A program made the position numbers and the translations under genes. Under the pieces are notes generated by a model. It saw nothing but the letters and a program-made list of their open reading frames with translations. It had not been told where the DNA came from and did no database searches. Below, in pieces: positions 33,457 through 41,003 of a DNA stretch of 64,000 bases; position 1 is the first letter of the stretch, and the number at the start of each line of letters is the position of its first letter. The stretch is from positions 57,415-121,414 of the forward strand of contig NZ_FNOK01000027.1 in assembly GCF_900106995.1 (NCBI RefSeq), in the 5' to 3' direction. The DNA is from Saccharopolyspora shandongensis. Lineage in GTDB: Bacteria; Actinomycetota; Actinomycetes; Mycobacteriales; Pseudonocardiaceae.

Positions 33457-33723
33457 GGCTACCGATCGGGGGGCCGTTGGCAAGGGCCGGTGCTGCGCCC
33501 GGTCCGCGCCGGGCCGCCCTCGCGACCGGGCGCGGACCGGGCCGAACATGATCTTCCGCCGCACCGCCGCACCGCCGCACCGCCGGTGAGACGCTCGTCA
33601 CGCGGCACCACCGCCCCGGCCCGGTCCCGAAACGCGGGACGGCCACGTGCGGGTGACGATCGGGAAAACGGGCCGATCCGCATCTCACGTTTCCGCGGCG
33701 CGGGGCGTCTACGGGGAGTGAAA

Positions 33724-34212
33724 GTGAGACCGTTCGAGCAGATCGTTGACGAGTACGGCCCGATGGTGCTGCGAGTGTGCCGGGCCGTCCTCGGGCCGGC
33801 CGACGCCGAGGACGCGTGGTCCGAGACGTTCCTGGCCGCGCTGCGCGTCTACCCGGAACTGGCCGAGGACACCAACGTGGAGGCGTGGCTGGTCACGATC
33901 GCCCACCGCAAGGCGGTCGACGTCACCAGGGCGACGGCCCGCCGCCCGGTGGTGGTCGAGCGCCTGCCCGAGCGAGCCAGCACGACCGGCCGCCCGGAGG
34001 ACTGGAACGGCGACCTGTGGGCCGCGCTGAGCGCGCTGCCGACCAAGCAGCGCATGGCGGTGGCCTACCACTACCTGGCCGGCCTGCCCTACGCCGAGAT
34101 CGCCACGATTCTCGGCGGCAGCACCGAAGCCGCCCGACGGGCCGCCGCGGACGGCATCAAGACCCTGCGCACGACCTATCGACCCACCACGACCGTGGGG
34201 AGGGAAGCGTGA
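33724..34212 (+). CDS. ECF-like RNA polymerase sigma factor of the DNA-repair operon
   Basis: A 162-residue sigma factor with region 2 at about residues 3-68 (VDEYGPMVLRVCRAVLGPAD through VEAWLVTIAHRKAVDVTR) and region 4 at about 95-150 (ALPTKQRMAVAYHYLAGLPY, AEIATILGGSTEAARR). The GTG at 33724 has GGGGAG six bases upstream; a GTG two codons earlier is less well placed. The stop overlaps the ATG of the alkyltransferase gene (TGATG). It should direct transcription of the alkylation-repair genes behind it. No anti-sigma gene adjoins, so activity may be set by its own expression. Confidence 0.8.
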   Translation: MRPFEQIVDEYGPMVLRVCRAVLGPADAEDAWSETFLAALRVYPELAEDTNVEAWLVTIAHRKAVDVTRATARRPVVVERLPERASTTGRPEDWNGDLWAALSALPTKQRMAVAYHYLAGLPYAEIATILGGSTEAARRAAADGIKTLRTTYRPTTTVGREA

Positions 34213-34829
34213 TGATGACGATCCACGAATCCGACGACAGACACCTGTTCGACGCGCTCCCGGCGATCGACTTCAACACCAGCGAGCGGCTGCACATCGA
34301 GCTGGTGAGCGCGGCCCGGCGGGAGGGGCTGCTCGACGTCGCCTACCGAACCGTCGACACCCCGGTCGGCGGGCTGCTGCTGGCCGCCACCGAGCGCGGC
34401 CTGGTTCGGGTCGCCTTCGACCGTCAGGGGCACAGCTCGGTCCTGGAATCGCTGGCCGAGCTGATCAGCCCGCGCATCCTGCGGGCGCCGGACCGGCTCG
34501 ACGAGGCGGCCCGCCAGATCGACGAGTACTTCGCCGGGCGGCGGCGGACTTTCGACCTGCCGCTGGACTGGCGGCTCTCGCGCGGGTTCCGGCTCAACGT
34601 GCTGGAGCACCTGCCCGACATCGCCTACGGCCGCACCGCCAGCTACGCCGAGGTCGCCGCCGCGGCGGGCAGCCCGCGGGCGGTTCGCGCGGTGGGCACC
34701 GCGTGCGCGACCAACCCGCTGCCGGTGGTGGTGCCGTGCCACCGGGTCGTGCGCTCGGACGGCACCTCGGGCGGGTACGTCGGCGGCGCTGAAGCCAAGG
34801 AAACCCTGCTGCACCTGGAGGCGGCATGA
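34212..34829 (+). CDS. ogt: methylated-DNA-[protein]-cysteine S-methyltransferase
   Basis: Removes methyl groups from O6-methylguanine by transfer to its own cysteine. The 205-residue product has an N-terminal Ogt-like domain (VDTPVGGLLLAATERGLVRV). The DNA-binding helix is YGRTASYAEVAAAAGSPRAV with the conserved Arg finger region. The acceptor is Cys176 in VVPCHRVV, followed by GGYVGG. No AraC or Ada regulatory domain is fused. The ATG overlaps the sigma-factor stop, and its own end overlaps the next gene (ATGA), fixing it in the repair operon. Confidence 0.93.
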   Translation: MMTIHESDDRHLFDALPAIDFNTSERLHIELVSAARREGLLDVAYRTVDTPVGGLLLAATERGLVRVAFDRQGHSSVLESLAELISPRILRAPDRLDEAARQIDEYFAGRRRTFDLPLDWRLSRGFRLNVLEHLPDIAYGRTASYAEVAAAAGSPRAVRAVGTACATNPLPVVVPCHRVVRSDGTSGGYVGGAEAKETLLHLEAA

Positions 34830-35554
34830 GCACGTCGAAGACGGACCGGTACGCGAAACGGGTCGCGGCGGCGGACTGGGAGGGGGTCGCCGCCGAGGTC
34901 AACGACCACGGTTGCGCGCTGCTGCCGCAGTTGCTGAACCCCGCCGAGTGCGAGCGGATCGCGGCCCTGTGGGACGAGCCGGAGCACTTCCGGGCCACGA
35001 TCAACCTGCGCCGCCACCGCTTCGGGGACAACGGCGACTACCACTACTTCGCCGCGCCTTTCCCGGAACCGGTGGAGAAGCTGCGGCAGGCCCTCTACCC
35101 GCGGCTGCTGCCGATCGCCCAGGACTGGGCCGAGAAACTCGGCCGGGAAGCGGAATGGCCGGACACCCTCGACGAGTGGCTGGACATCTGTCACCGGGCC
35201 GGGCAGGCCCGTCCCACGCCGATCCTGCTGCGCTACGAGCCGGGCGGCTGGAACGCGCTGCACCGGGACCTGTACGGCGACAAGGTGTTCCCGCTGCAGG
35301 TGGTGATCAACCTCAACGACCCGGGGACCGATCACACCGGGGGCGAGTTCCTGCTGGTGGAGCAGCGCCCACGCGCCCAATCCCGGGGCACCGCAACGCT
35401 GATCCCGCAGGGGCACGGCCTGGTGTTCACCACGCGCGACCGGCCGGTGCGCTCGGCTCGCGGCTGGTCCGCTTCCCCAGTGCGGCACGGGGTTTCGCCG
35501 GTGCGTACCGGACGACGCCACACGCTGGGGCTGGTCTTCCACGACGCGGCATGA
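34826..35554 (+). CDS. 2-oxoglutarate-Fe(II) oxygenase, DNA alkylation repair-linked family
   Basis: A 242-residue iron oxygenase. Iron ligands are His146 and Asp148 in NALHRDLYGD and His221 in VRHGVSP; Arg230 in TGRRHTLGL can bind 2-oxoglutarate. The pattern GGEFLLVEQRPRAQSRG matches the family annotated as catalysing oxidative demethylation of damaged DNA, distinct from AlkB. Placement directly after the alkyltransferase gene (ATGA overlap) and two genes before a 3-methyladenine glycosylase supports that role, although biochemical proof for the family is thin. It is cytoplasmic with no signal. Its stop overlaps the next ATG. Confidence 0.8.
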   Translation: MSTSKTDRYAKRVAAADWEGVAAEVNDHGCALLPQLLNPAECERIAALWDEPEHFRATINLRRHRFGDNGDYHYFAAPFPEPVEKLRQALYPRLLPIAQDWAEKLGREAEWPDTLDEWLDICHRAGQARPTPILLRYEPGGWNALHRDLYGDKVFPLQVVINLNDPGTDHTGGEFLLVEQRPRAQSRGTATLIPQGHGLVFTTRDRPVRSARGWSASPVRHGVSPVRTGRRHTLGLVFHDAA

Positions 35555-36096
35555 CGCACCCAAGGGGCGCTTCGATGACGCGACGAACGCACTCACCGCT
35601 TGCACGCGGAACCTGCACGGAGGCCGGGATTCCGCTGCCGCACGGCGAAATCGAGCTGGCGACGGTGGTGGGTCTGCTCGCCGGGCTGCGGCCGCGGGTG
35701 ACCTCGATCGTCATCGGCTGCTCGCGTGACGCCCCGTCCCGGGAGACCGCAGATGCCGTCGAGCGGGCGTGGCGCGAGCAGGGCGGGTACGTGCTCGACG
35801 TCGTCGACTGGCCGGAGCGCGCCGCGTCGTGGCTGCGGCAGGCGCGGCGCTTCACCGAGCCGGGCCCGGACGCGTGGGTGGTGACGGGGCAGGTGACCGG
35901 CTGGGTGCAGATGGGGCGTCGGCTTCTGTACTCCACCGACTGGGACCCGGCCCGTACGATCGGGACCGCAGCACTCGCCAGCGACGAGCTGATCGCCATG
36001 GGCGGCGTGGGAACCTTCGACGGGCTGCGCGGCGCGGCCCGCGACGGCGGCACCTGGGAAGTGGTCCGCACCATCCTCGTGCACCGCTCCGCATGA
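35551..36096 (+). CDS. conserved hypothetical protein in the alkylation-repair operon
   Basis: A 181-residue soluble protein that starts in an ATGA overlap with the oxygenase; a second ATG at 35575 is possible. The visible pattern alternates strands and helices: VTSIVIGCSRDAPSRETADA, YVLDVVDWPERAASWLRQAR, AWVVTGQVTGWVQMG and TIGTAALASDELIAMGGVGT. A single cysteine follows VIG. I recognise no catalytic motif or named family. It is in step with the operon and has coding-like codons, so it probably belongs to the alkylation response, perhaps a nucleotide- or ligand-binding protein. That role is inferred from position only. Confidence 0.62.
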   Translation: MTHPRGASMTRRTHSPLARGTCTEAGIPLPHGEIELATVVGLLAGLRPRVTSIVIGCSRDAPSRETADAVERAWREQGGYVLDVVDWPERAASWLRQARRFTEPGPDAWVVTGQVTGWVQMGRRLLYSTDWDPARTIGTAALASDELIAMGGVGTFDGLRGAARDGGTWEVVRTILVHRSA

Positions 36097-36141
36097 CGAC
36101 CGAGAACGCCGAGAAGCCGAGAAACCGAGGAGAACGAGACA

Positions 36142-36792
36142 GTGAGTCCCGCAGCGGCAGACACCACGACGACCGACACCGGGGTCGTGATCGGCGAGGA
36201 CGGGTTGGCGCGGCCGCCGTGGGCTGCCCGCGATCCCCTGCTGCGCGAGTACTACGACAACGAGTGGGGCATGCCCGTGCACGGCGAGCAGGCGCTGTTC
36301 GAGCGGATCAGCCTGGAGGGCTTCCAGGCGGGGCTCTCCTGGGCGACGATCCTGCGCAAGCGCCCGGCCTTCCGCGAGGCGTTCGACGACTTCGATCCGG
36401 ACTCCGTCGCGGCCTACACCGAAGATGACGAGGCGCGGCTGCTCGGCAACGCGGGGATCGTGCGCAACAAGGCCAAGATCCGCGCGGCCATCACCAACGC
36501 CCGCGCGACCATCGAACTCCGCGCCGAGGACGGGCTGGAAGCGTTCGTCTGGTCGTTCAAGCCGGAGACCACGCCGCGCCCGCGGACGATGGCCGAGATC
36601 CCCACGACGTCGCCGGAATCCGTGGCCCTGTCGAAGGCGCTGCGCCGCAAGGGTTTCGCGTTCGTCGGCCCGACGACGATGTTCGCGCTGATGGAAGCGA
36701 TCGGCATCGTCGACACGCACCTCGTCGACAGCCACCGCCGCGGCACGTCCGGCATCTGGCCGCACCCGGACGGTGATGCCGCGGCGAGCTGA
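36142..36792 (+). CDS. tag: DNA-3-methyladenine glycosylase I
   Basis: Excises 3-methyladenine from DNA to begin base-excision repair. The 216-residue product aligns with E. coli TAG: YYDNEWGMPV, LFERISLEGFQAGLSWATIL (with the catalytic-site Glu), FVWSFKPETTPRPRTMAEIP and KALRRKGFAFVGPTTMFALM. Three of the four zinc ligands of E. coli TAG are replaced here: the N-terminal Cys by Pro (RPPW), the His of YHDNEWG by Tyr and the C-terminal Cys by Ser. Only the His in VDTHLV remains, so the protein probably folds without zinc. The GTG start has GAGGAG upstream and lies 45 bases after the preceding gene, likely the same operon. Confidence 0.9.
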   Translation: MSPAAADTTTTDTGVVIGEDGLARPPWAARDPLLREYYDNEWGMPVHGEQALFERISLEGFQAGLSWATILRKRPAFREAFDDFDPDSVAAYTEDDEARLLGNAGIVRNKAKIRAAITNARATIELRAEDGLEAFVWSFKPETTPRPRTMAEIPTTSPESVALSKALRRKGFAFVGPTTMFALMEAIGIVDTHLVDSHRRGTSGIWPHPDGDAAAS

Positions 36793-36824
36793 CAGGTCCT
36801 CCGGGAGTGCGCCGGCGGCCGAGG

Positions 36825-36851
36825 TGTCACATCGGCCGGGTCCGGCGGGTC
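36825..36851 (+). promoter_or_regulatory. ECF41-type autoregulated promoter
   Basis: TGTCACA (36825-36831), 16-base spacer, GGTC (36848-36851). ECF41 sigma factors are known to recognise TGTCACA about 16 bases before CGTC, usually ahead of their own genes. The element lies 37 bases before the sigma-factor start codon. Confidence 0.5.
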
Positions 36852-36887
36852 ACTCCTACGACACGACGTGACGGAGGAATGCGGCCG

Positions 36888-37766
36888 ATGGACGACAAGG
36901 ACTTTCTGGCGGATCGCTTCGAGGCCCACCGCAGGCACCTGCGGGCGGTGGCCTACCGGATGCTGGGCTCGCTGAGCGAGGCCGACGATGCGGTCCAGGA
37001 GGCCTGGCTGCGGCTCAGCCGCTCCGACTCCGCGGAGATCGAGAACCTCGGCGGCTGGCTGACGACGGTCGTCGGCCGGGTGTGTCTGAACATGCTCCGC
37101 ACGCGGACGGCGCGCCGCGAGGAGCCGCTGGACGTGCACGTACCCGATCCGATCATCAGCAGCCCGGACGCCATCACCCCGGAGCACGAGGCGCTGCTGG
37201 CCGACTCCGTCGGTCTCGCGCTGCTGGTGGTCCTCGAAACGCTCACGCCCGCCGAACGGCTCGCTTTCGTGCTGCACGACCTGTTCGCGGTGCCGTTCGA
37301 CGAGATCGCGCCCATCGTCGGGCGCACCTCCACGGCGGCCCGCAAGCTCGCCAGCCGGGCCCGGAGCCGGGTGCAGGGCGCGGCCCCGGCTCCCGACGCG
37401 GATCTGGCCCAGCAGCGCGAAGTCGTCGACGCCTTCCTCGCGGCCGCGCGCGCCGGGGACTTCGACGCGCTACTCGCGGTCCTCGACCCGGATGTCGTGG
37501 TGCGCACCGACGGGGGCGCGCTGCGCCCGAGCGTCATGCGGCGCGGCGCGAAGGAGGTGGCGGGAGGCGCGGTCATCTTCGCGCAGCTCGCCGAGGCGAC
37601 CCGGCCCGCGCTCGTCAACGGCGTGCCGGGGGCGGTGGCGATCTCCGACGGCCGGCCGATCTCGCTCGCGGCGTTCACAGTCGCCCGCGGCAAGGTCGTG
37701 GAGCTCAACATCCTCGCCGACCCGGATCGCCTCCGCCGCCTCGACCTCGCGTTCCTCGAGGACTGA
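36888..37766 (+). CDS. ECF41-like sigma factor with C-terminal SnoaL/NTF2 domain
   Basis: A 292-residue SigJ/ECF41-type sigma factor. Region 2 spans about 5-75 (HLRAVAYRMLGSLSEADDAV) and region 4 about 105-165 (ETLTPAERLAFVLHDLFAVP). The rest is an NTF2-like domain that controls activity in this group. Group signatures are recognisable as variants: VHVPDP in the interdomain loop, TDGGAL in the extension and ADPDRL near the C-terminus (family NPDKL). The ATG at 36888 is chosen because CGGAGG lies ten bases upstream, too close to the ATG at 36879. ECF41 genes usually sit beside a carboxymuconolactone-decarboxylase or oxidoreductase gene; none adjoins here. Confidence 0.85.
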   Translation: MDDKDFLADRFEAHRRHLRAVAYRMLGSLSEADDAVQEAWLRLSRSDSAEIENLGGWLTTVVGRVCLNMLRTRTARREEPLDVHVPDPIISSPDAITPEHEALLADSVGLALLVVLETLTPAERLAFVLHDLFAVPFDEIAPIVGRTSTAARKLASRARSRVQGAAPAPDADLAQQREVVDAFLAAARAGDFDALLAVLDPDVVVRTDGGALRPSVMRRGAKEVAGGAVIFAQLAEATRPALVNGVPGAVAISDGRPISLAAFTVARGKVVELNILADPDRLRRLDLAFLED

Positions 37767-37785
37767 CCGGGAACGGGCCCCGGGC

Positions 37786-38481
37786 TCAGTGCGCGAACGC
37801 CGGGCCGGCGGCCGGGGCCCGGTCGACCTCCGGCCGGTACACCATCAGCACCGATGCGACGCCGATCCACAGCGCGAACACGAGACCGGTCACCAGGCCG
37901 GCGACTGAGACGAAAGCGCTGGGCATGTAGAAGGAGGTGACGCCGGCGATCAGCCCGATCAGGCCCACGCCGAAGCCGAACCAGCCCAGCCACGGCGCCA
38001 GGAGTTCGCCGCGCAGCACGGCCGCCCCGGCGGCGCCCGCGAACAGGGCGACCAGCAGGCCGATCCCCCCGAGCGACAGCCGGTGCAGTTCGGCGAGCAC
38101 GAACACCATCGCCTGGCTCGCGGTCTCCACGTTGCGGCTCAGCGAAACCAGCGTGGTGGCCGGCAGCGCGCTCAGCATCGCCATCGTCGCGAGGCTGACT
38201 CCGGCGCCGAACACCACCGGCGAGAACGCCTCCGCGCCGCCTTCAGCGCGCTGCAACAGGTGGCGCAGGTGCCCCACGAACCACAGGAAGACCACCGCGG
38301 CCACGGTCGACAGCAAGGCGGCCAGCAGCACGGTAGGGCGGTTGGCGGTCACGTAGAAGAAGGTGCGCACCGGCTCGTCGCTGGGCGGTGACAAGGGGTT
38401 GAGCAGTAGGCTGACCAGCAACAACACAGCGGTGACCAGGCCGCTGGCCGCTCCCACCCGCTCCCATGAGCGCTCGTTCAT
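37786..38481 (-). CDS. integral membrane protein, DUF4386-like
   Basis: A 231-residue protein with about six hydrophobic segments (LVTAVLLLVSLLLNPL, LLAALLSTVAAVVFLWFVG, FGAGVSLATMAMLSALPA, GGIGLLVALFAGAAGAAVL, GVGLIGLIAGVTSFY, LVTGLVFALWIGVASVLMV). There are no catalytic motifs. The arrangement resembles small multi-helix membrane proteins labelled DUF4386. The ATG at 38481 follows GAGGGGG. It converges with the ECF41-like sigma gene, so it is not in its operon. Its function is unknown. Confidence 0.7.
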   Translation of the reverse strand: MNERSWERVGAASGLVTAVLLLVSLLLNPLSPPSDEPVRTFFYVTANRPTVLLAALLSTVAAVVFLWFVGHLRHLLQRAEGGAEAFSPVVFGAGVSLATMAMLSALPATTLVSLSRNVETASQAMVFVLAELHRLSLGGIGLLVALFAGAAGAAVLRGELLAPWLGWFGFGVGLIGLIAGVTSFYMPSAFVSVAGLVTGLVFALWIGVASVLMVYRPEVDRAPAAGPAFAH

Positions 38482-38598
38482 CACAGCCCCCTCTGCAGTA
38501 GCTGCACCGGAAGCACCGGTCCATACGCCCTGAGTACCCAGAGTCAGGCCAGATCGAGCAGCCGCGATCCGCTCCACTGTGGACGCGGCCGCCGGGGT

Positions 38599-39582
38599 TC
38601 AGCCGAGGCCGAAGCGGCGTGCCCAGGCGGCGACGTCGGCGGTCGTGGCGTTCCCGCCGCACAGCACCAGCCCGAGCCTGGCGCCTGGGCCGACCCGGTC
38701 GAGCACCTGGCGCGCGGCGGGCAGGAGGCATCCCGCGGCGGGCTCGGCCCAGACCTTCGCGTGGTCGGCCAGGTCCAGGACTCCCCGCACCGCCTCGGCG
38801 TCGGGCACCACGAGGACCTCGGTGACCAATGTGGACACGTGATCGTAGGTCAGCTGGGAGACCGCCGGGGCGCTGAGCGTGGACACGATCGAAGACAGTT
38901 CGACGGGCACCGGCCCGCCTGCCGCCAGCGCCTCGGACATCGCCTGCGCTCCCCCGGTCTCCACTCCCCAGATCCGCACATCGGGGCGTCGCGCGCGCAG
39001 CGCCGCGGCGATGCCGGCGATCAGCCCGCCGCCGCCGATGCTGACCAGCACGTCGGTGAGCTCGTCGGCATCGTCGGCGAACTCCAGGCCGACCGTGCCC
39101 TGACCTGCGATGACGACCGGATCGTCGAACGGGTGCACCAGGGTGAGCCCGCTCGCCCGCAGCTCGGCCGTCAGCGCGAACGCGCCGGCCATGTCGTCAG
39201 TGATGCGAACGACGGCCCCGGCCGCCTCCGCGATCTCGACGGCGCGAGCGGGCGCCGAGCTCGGCATGACGACGGTCGCTTTGACGTCCAGCGCGCCGGC
39301 CATGACGGCGAGGGCGATCCCGTGGTTCCCGCCGCTCACCGCGACGACACCGGCGGCCCGCTCCGCCTCGCTCAGCGACAGCAGCTTCGCCGTCGCCCCG
39401 CGCACCTTGAAGGAACCGGTGCGCTGCAACAGTTCCAGCTTCGCGGTGACCGGCGCCCCGAGCAGTTCGGTGAGCCCCGGGCTGGGCACCGTCGGCGTTC
39501 GCACGACGTGCCCGGCGATGCTGCCGGCTGCGGCCTCGACGTCCTCGATGCTGATCAAGCCGCTCGGCTCCGTAGCAGTCAC
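38599..39582 (-). CDS. threonine/serine dehydratase-like PLP enzyme
   Basis: A 327-residue fold-type II PLP enzyme that eliminates water from threonine or serine to give a 2-oxoacid and ammonia; relatives also degrade hydroxyaspartate or racemise serine. The PLP lysine is Lys59 in RTGSFKVRGA, and VAVSGGNHGIALA contacts the substrate. VSIGGGGLIAGIAAAL is the phosphate-binding glycine loop, and the final CGGNATT binds the pyridine nitrogen. There is no ACT domain, so it is the catabolic, non-feedback type. It stands alone, with its 5' end 95 bases from a divergent methyltransferase gene. Confidence 0.85.
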   Translation of the reverse strand: MTATEPSGLISIEDVEAAAGSIAGHVVRTPTVPSPGLTELLGAPVTAKLELLQRTGSFKVRGATAKLLSLSEAERAAGVVAVSGGNHGIALAVMAGALDVKATVVMPSSAPARAVEIAEAAGAVVRITDDMAGAFALTAELRASGLTLVHPFDDPVVIAGQGTVGLEFADDADELTDVLVSIGGGGLIAGIAAALRARRPDVRIWGVETGGAQAMSEALAAGGPVPVELSSIVSTLSAPAVSQLTYDHVSTLVTEVLVVPDAEAVRGVLDLADHAKVWAEPAAGCLLPAARQVLDRVGPGARLGLVLCGGNATTADVAAWARRFGLG

Positions 39583-39676
39583 ATCTGCACGTTAACCGAC
39601 GCCCCGCAGGCACCGGCTCAGGCGGTGCGGGAAAATCGCTCGTTCTCCGGCCCGTTGGTGATTTACGGTCGCACGC

Positions 39677-40348
39677 ATGGAATCCGACCCCAGGCGCGTG
39701 GTGGAGAAGGGGTACGACCGCATCGCGCACCGCTACGCGGAGTGGATCGAGGAGATCCACGGCGATCCGCGGCTGCGCTTCCTCACCGAACTCACGAACC
39801 GGTTGCCCGCGGCTGCCTCTGTTGTGGACCTCGGCTGCGGTTCGGGCAAGCCCTGCACAGCCATTCTCGCCGAGCACCACGACGTCCTCGGCGTCGACAT
39901 CTCGATAGCGCAACTCGAGCTGGCGCGGCAGAACGTGCCGCGTGCACGGTTCACGCGCGAGGACGTCACGCGACTCCGGCTCGATCCCGGCAGCGTGGAC
40001 GCGGTCACCGCCTTCTACTCCATCACGCACCTGCCCCGCGATGAGCACGCCGCGCTCTTCGCCCGCATCGCGCGGTGGCTTCGGCCGGGAGGCCACTTCC
40101 TCGCGACGCTGGGCTGCGGCGAGACGGACGGCACCGTCGACGACTGGCTCGGCGTGCCGATGTTCTTCAGCAGCTTCGACGCGCAGCGGAACCGCGAGCT
40201 GCTCGAAGAGGCCGATTTCACCCTGCTGATCGACGAGATCGTCACCATGCGGGAGCCCGAAGGCCCGGCCACCTTCCAGTGGGTGCTGGCCCGGGCGGAT
40301 CCGGAGCCCGAAAACGATTATCACACATGTGATAGTTTTACCTCGTGA
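39677..40348 (+). CDS. class I SAM-dependent methyltransferase
   Basis: A 223-residue enzyme with a textbook Rossmann core: VVDLGCGSGKPCTAIL (motif I), VLGVDISIAQLELARQ (acidic loop), FTREDVTRLRLDPGSVDAVT (motifs II-III), and LRPGGHFLATLGCG (post-motif). The ending shows no further domain. The acceptor is unknown. Its last nine codons contain the palindrome and promoter of the next gene, and its stop overlaps that gene's GTG, an unusual sharing of coding and control sequence. It may be co-regulated with the TetR/ABC-F unit only by proximity. Confidence 0.82.
   Translation: MESDPRRVVEKGYDRIAHRYAEWIEEIHGDPRLRFLTELTNRLPAAASVVDLGCGSGKPCTAILAEHHDVLGVDISIAQLELARQNVPRARFTREDVTRLRLDPGSVDAVTAFYSITHLPRDEHAALFARIARWLRPGGHFLATLGCGETDGTVDDWLGVPMFFSSFDAQRNRELLEEADFTLLIDEIVTMREPEGPATFQWVLARADPEPENDYHTCDSFTS
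40319..40338 (+). promoter_or_regulatory. TetR operator and promoter, leaderless start
   Basis: The palindrome TATCACACATGTGATA (7-bp perfect arms, two-base centre) at 40319-40334 overlaps a TAGTTT box at 40333-40338. The GTG start of the TetR gene follows six bases later, so the mRNA should start at the codon itself. Repressor bound here would block the promoter. Confidence 0.62.
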
Positions 40349-40941
40349 CAGCCCGTGATGCCGCGACCGCAGCCGCCAAGAACCGCATCGTTGACGCCGT
40401 TTTCCGGCTCGTCGCGCGCGGCGGGGTCGGCGCGGCCTCGCTGCGGAAGGTCGCCGACGAGTCGGGCATCAACATCGGTTCCGTGCGGCACCACTTCGGC
40501 AGCCACGAGGGGCTGATGGTCGCCGCCGCCGAAGAGGTGGGCGCCCGCATGGCGCGGAGGCTCGAACGGGCGATGCCGCCGACGGGTTCCCCGCTCGACG
40601 TGCCGGGCCGCCGCGCGCTGGTCGAGGCGGTGTGCCATGCCGTGCTGCCCGTCGCGGACGACGACCGGGCCGAGCTGATCGTGCTGGCCGAGCTGATCAC
40701 CGCCGCGCGGCTGCGGCCGGAGTTCCGGCCGCTGGCGACCCGGATGGGCACCGATCTTCGCGCCGTCTTCCGGGAAGCGCTGCAGGCGGCGGGCGTCCGC
40801 GACGCCGAGCTGGAGGCGGAACGGCTGACCGCGGTCGTCGGGGGCTTGACCTTCGAGCTGGTCTACCCGCACGGCTCGACCGATGCCTCGCTGGTCGCCG
40901 AGGTGCTGCGCCGCCACGTCGCGGACCTGATCCCGGCGTAG
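40345..40941 (+). CDS. TetR family regulator
   Basis: A 198-residue repressor. Helix-turn-helix residues are about 10-55: AKNRIVDAVFRLVARGGVGA, ASLRKVADESGINIGSVRHH and FGSHEGLMVAAAEEV. The C-terminal helices are of the type seen in TetR proteins that sense antibiotics or lipids. The GTG lies six bases after a TAGTTT box and next to a palindrome that it likely binds. Sixty-two bases downstream, in the same direction, is an ABC-F gene. The repressor may control that gene with itself, as in inducible ribosome-protection systems (inference). Confidence 0.85.
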   Translation: MTARDAATAAAKNRIVDAVFRLVARGGVGAASLRKVADESGINIGSVRHHFGSHEGLMVAAAEEVGARMARRLERAMPPTGSPLDVPGRRALVEAVCHAVLPVADDDRAELIVLAELITAARLRPEFRPLATRMGTDLRAVFREALQAAGVRDAELEAERLTAVVGGLTFELVYPHGSTDASLVAEVLRRHVADLIPA

Positions 40942-41003
40942 CACTCGCCGAATCCGGCGGTGCGGCAACGAAAAATTCTGAGCACTTTAAGGAGCCAACA
41001 ACC

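Noticed and set aside
33100..33720. Several small open frames on both strands
   Set aside because: They lie across the cobalamin riboswitch and GC-rich leader, lack ribosome sites and do not resemble proteins.
30676..34212. 1178-codon open frame on the plus strand
   Set aside because: Antisense to metE and its riboswitch; only the last 162 codons, the sigma factor, have protein-like character and a ribosome site.
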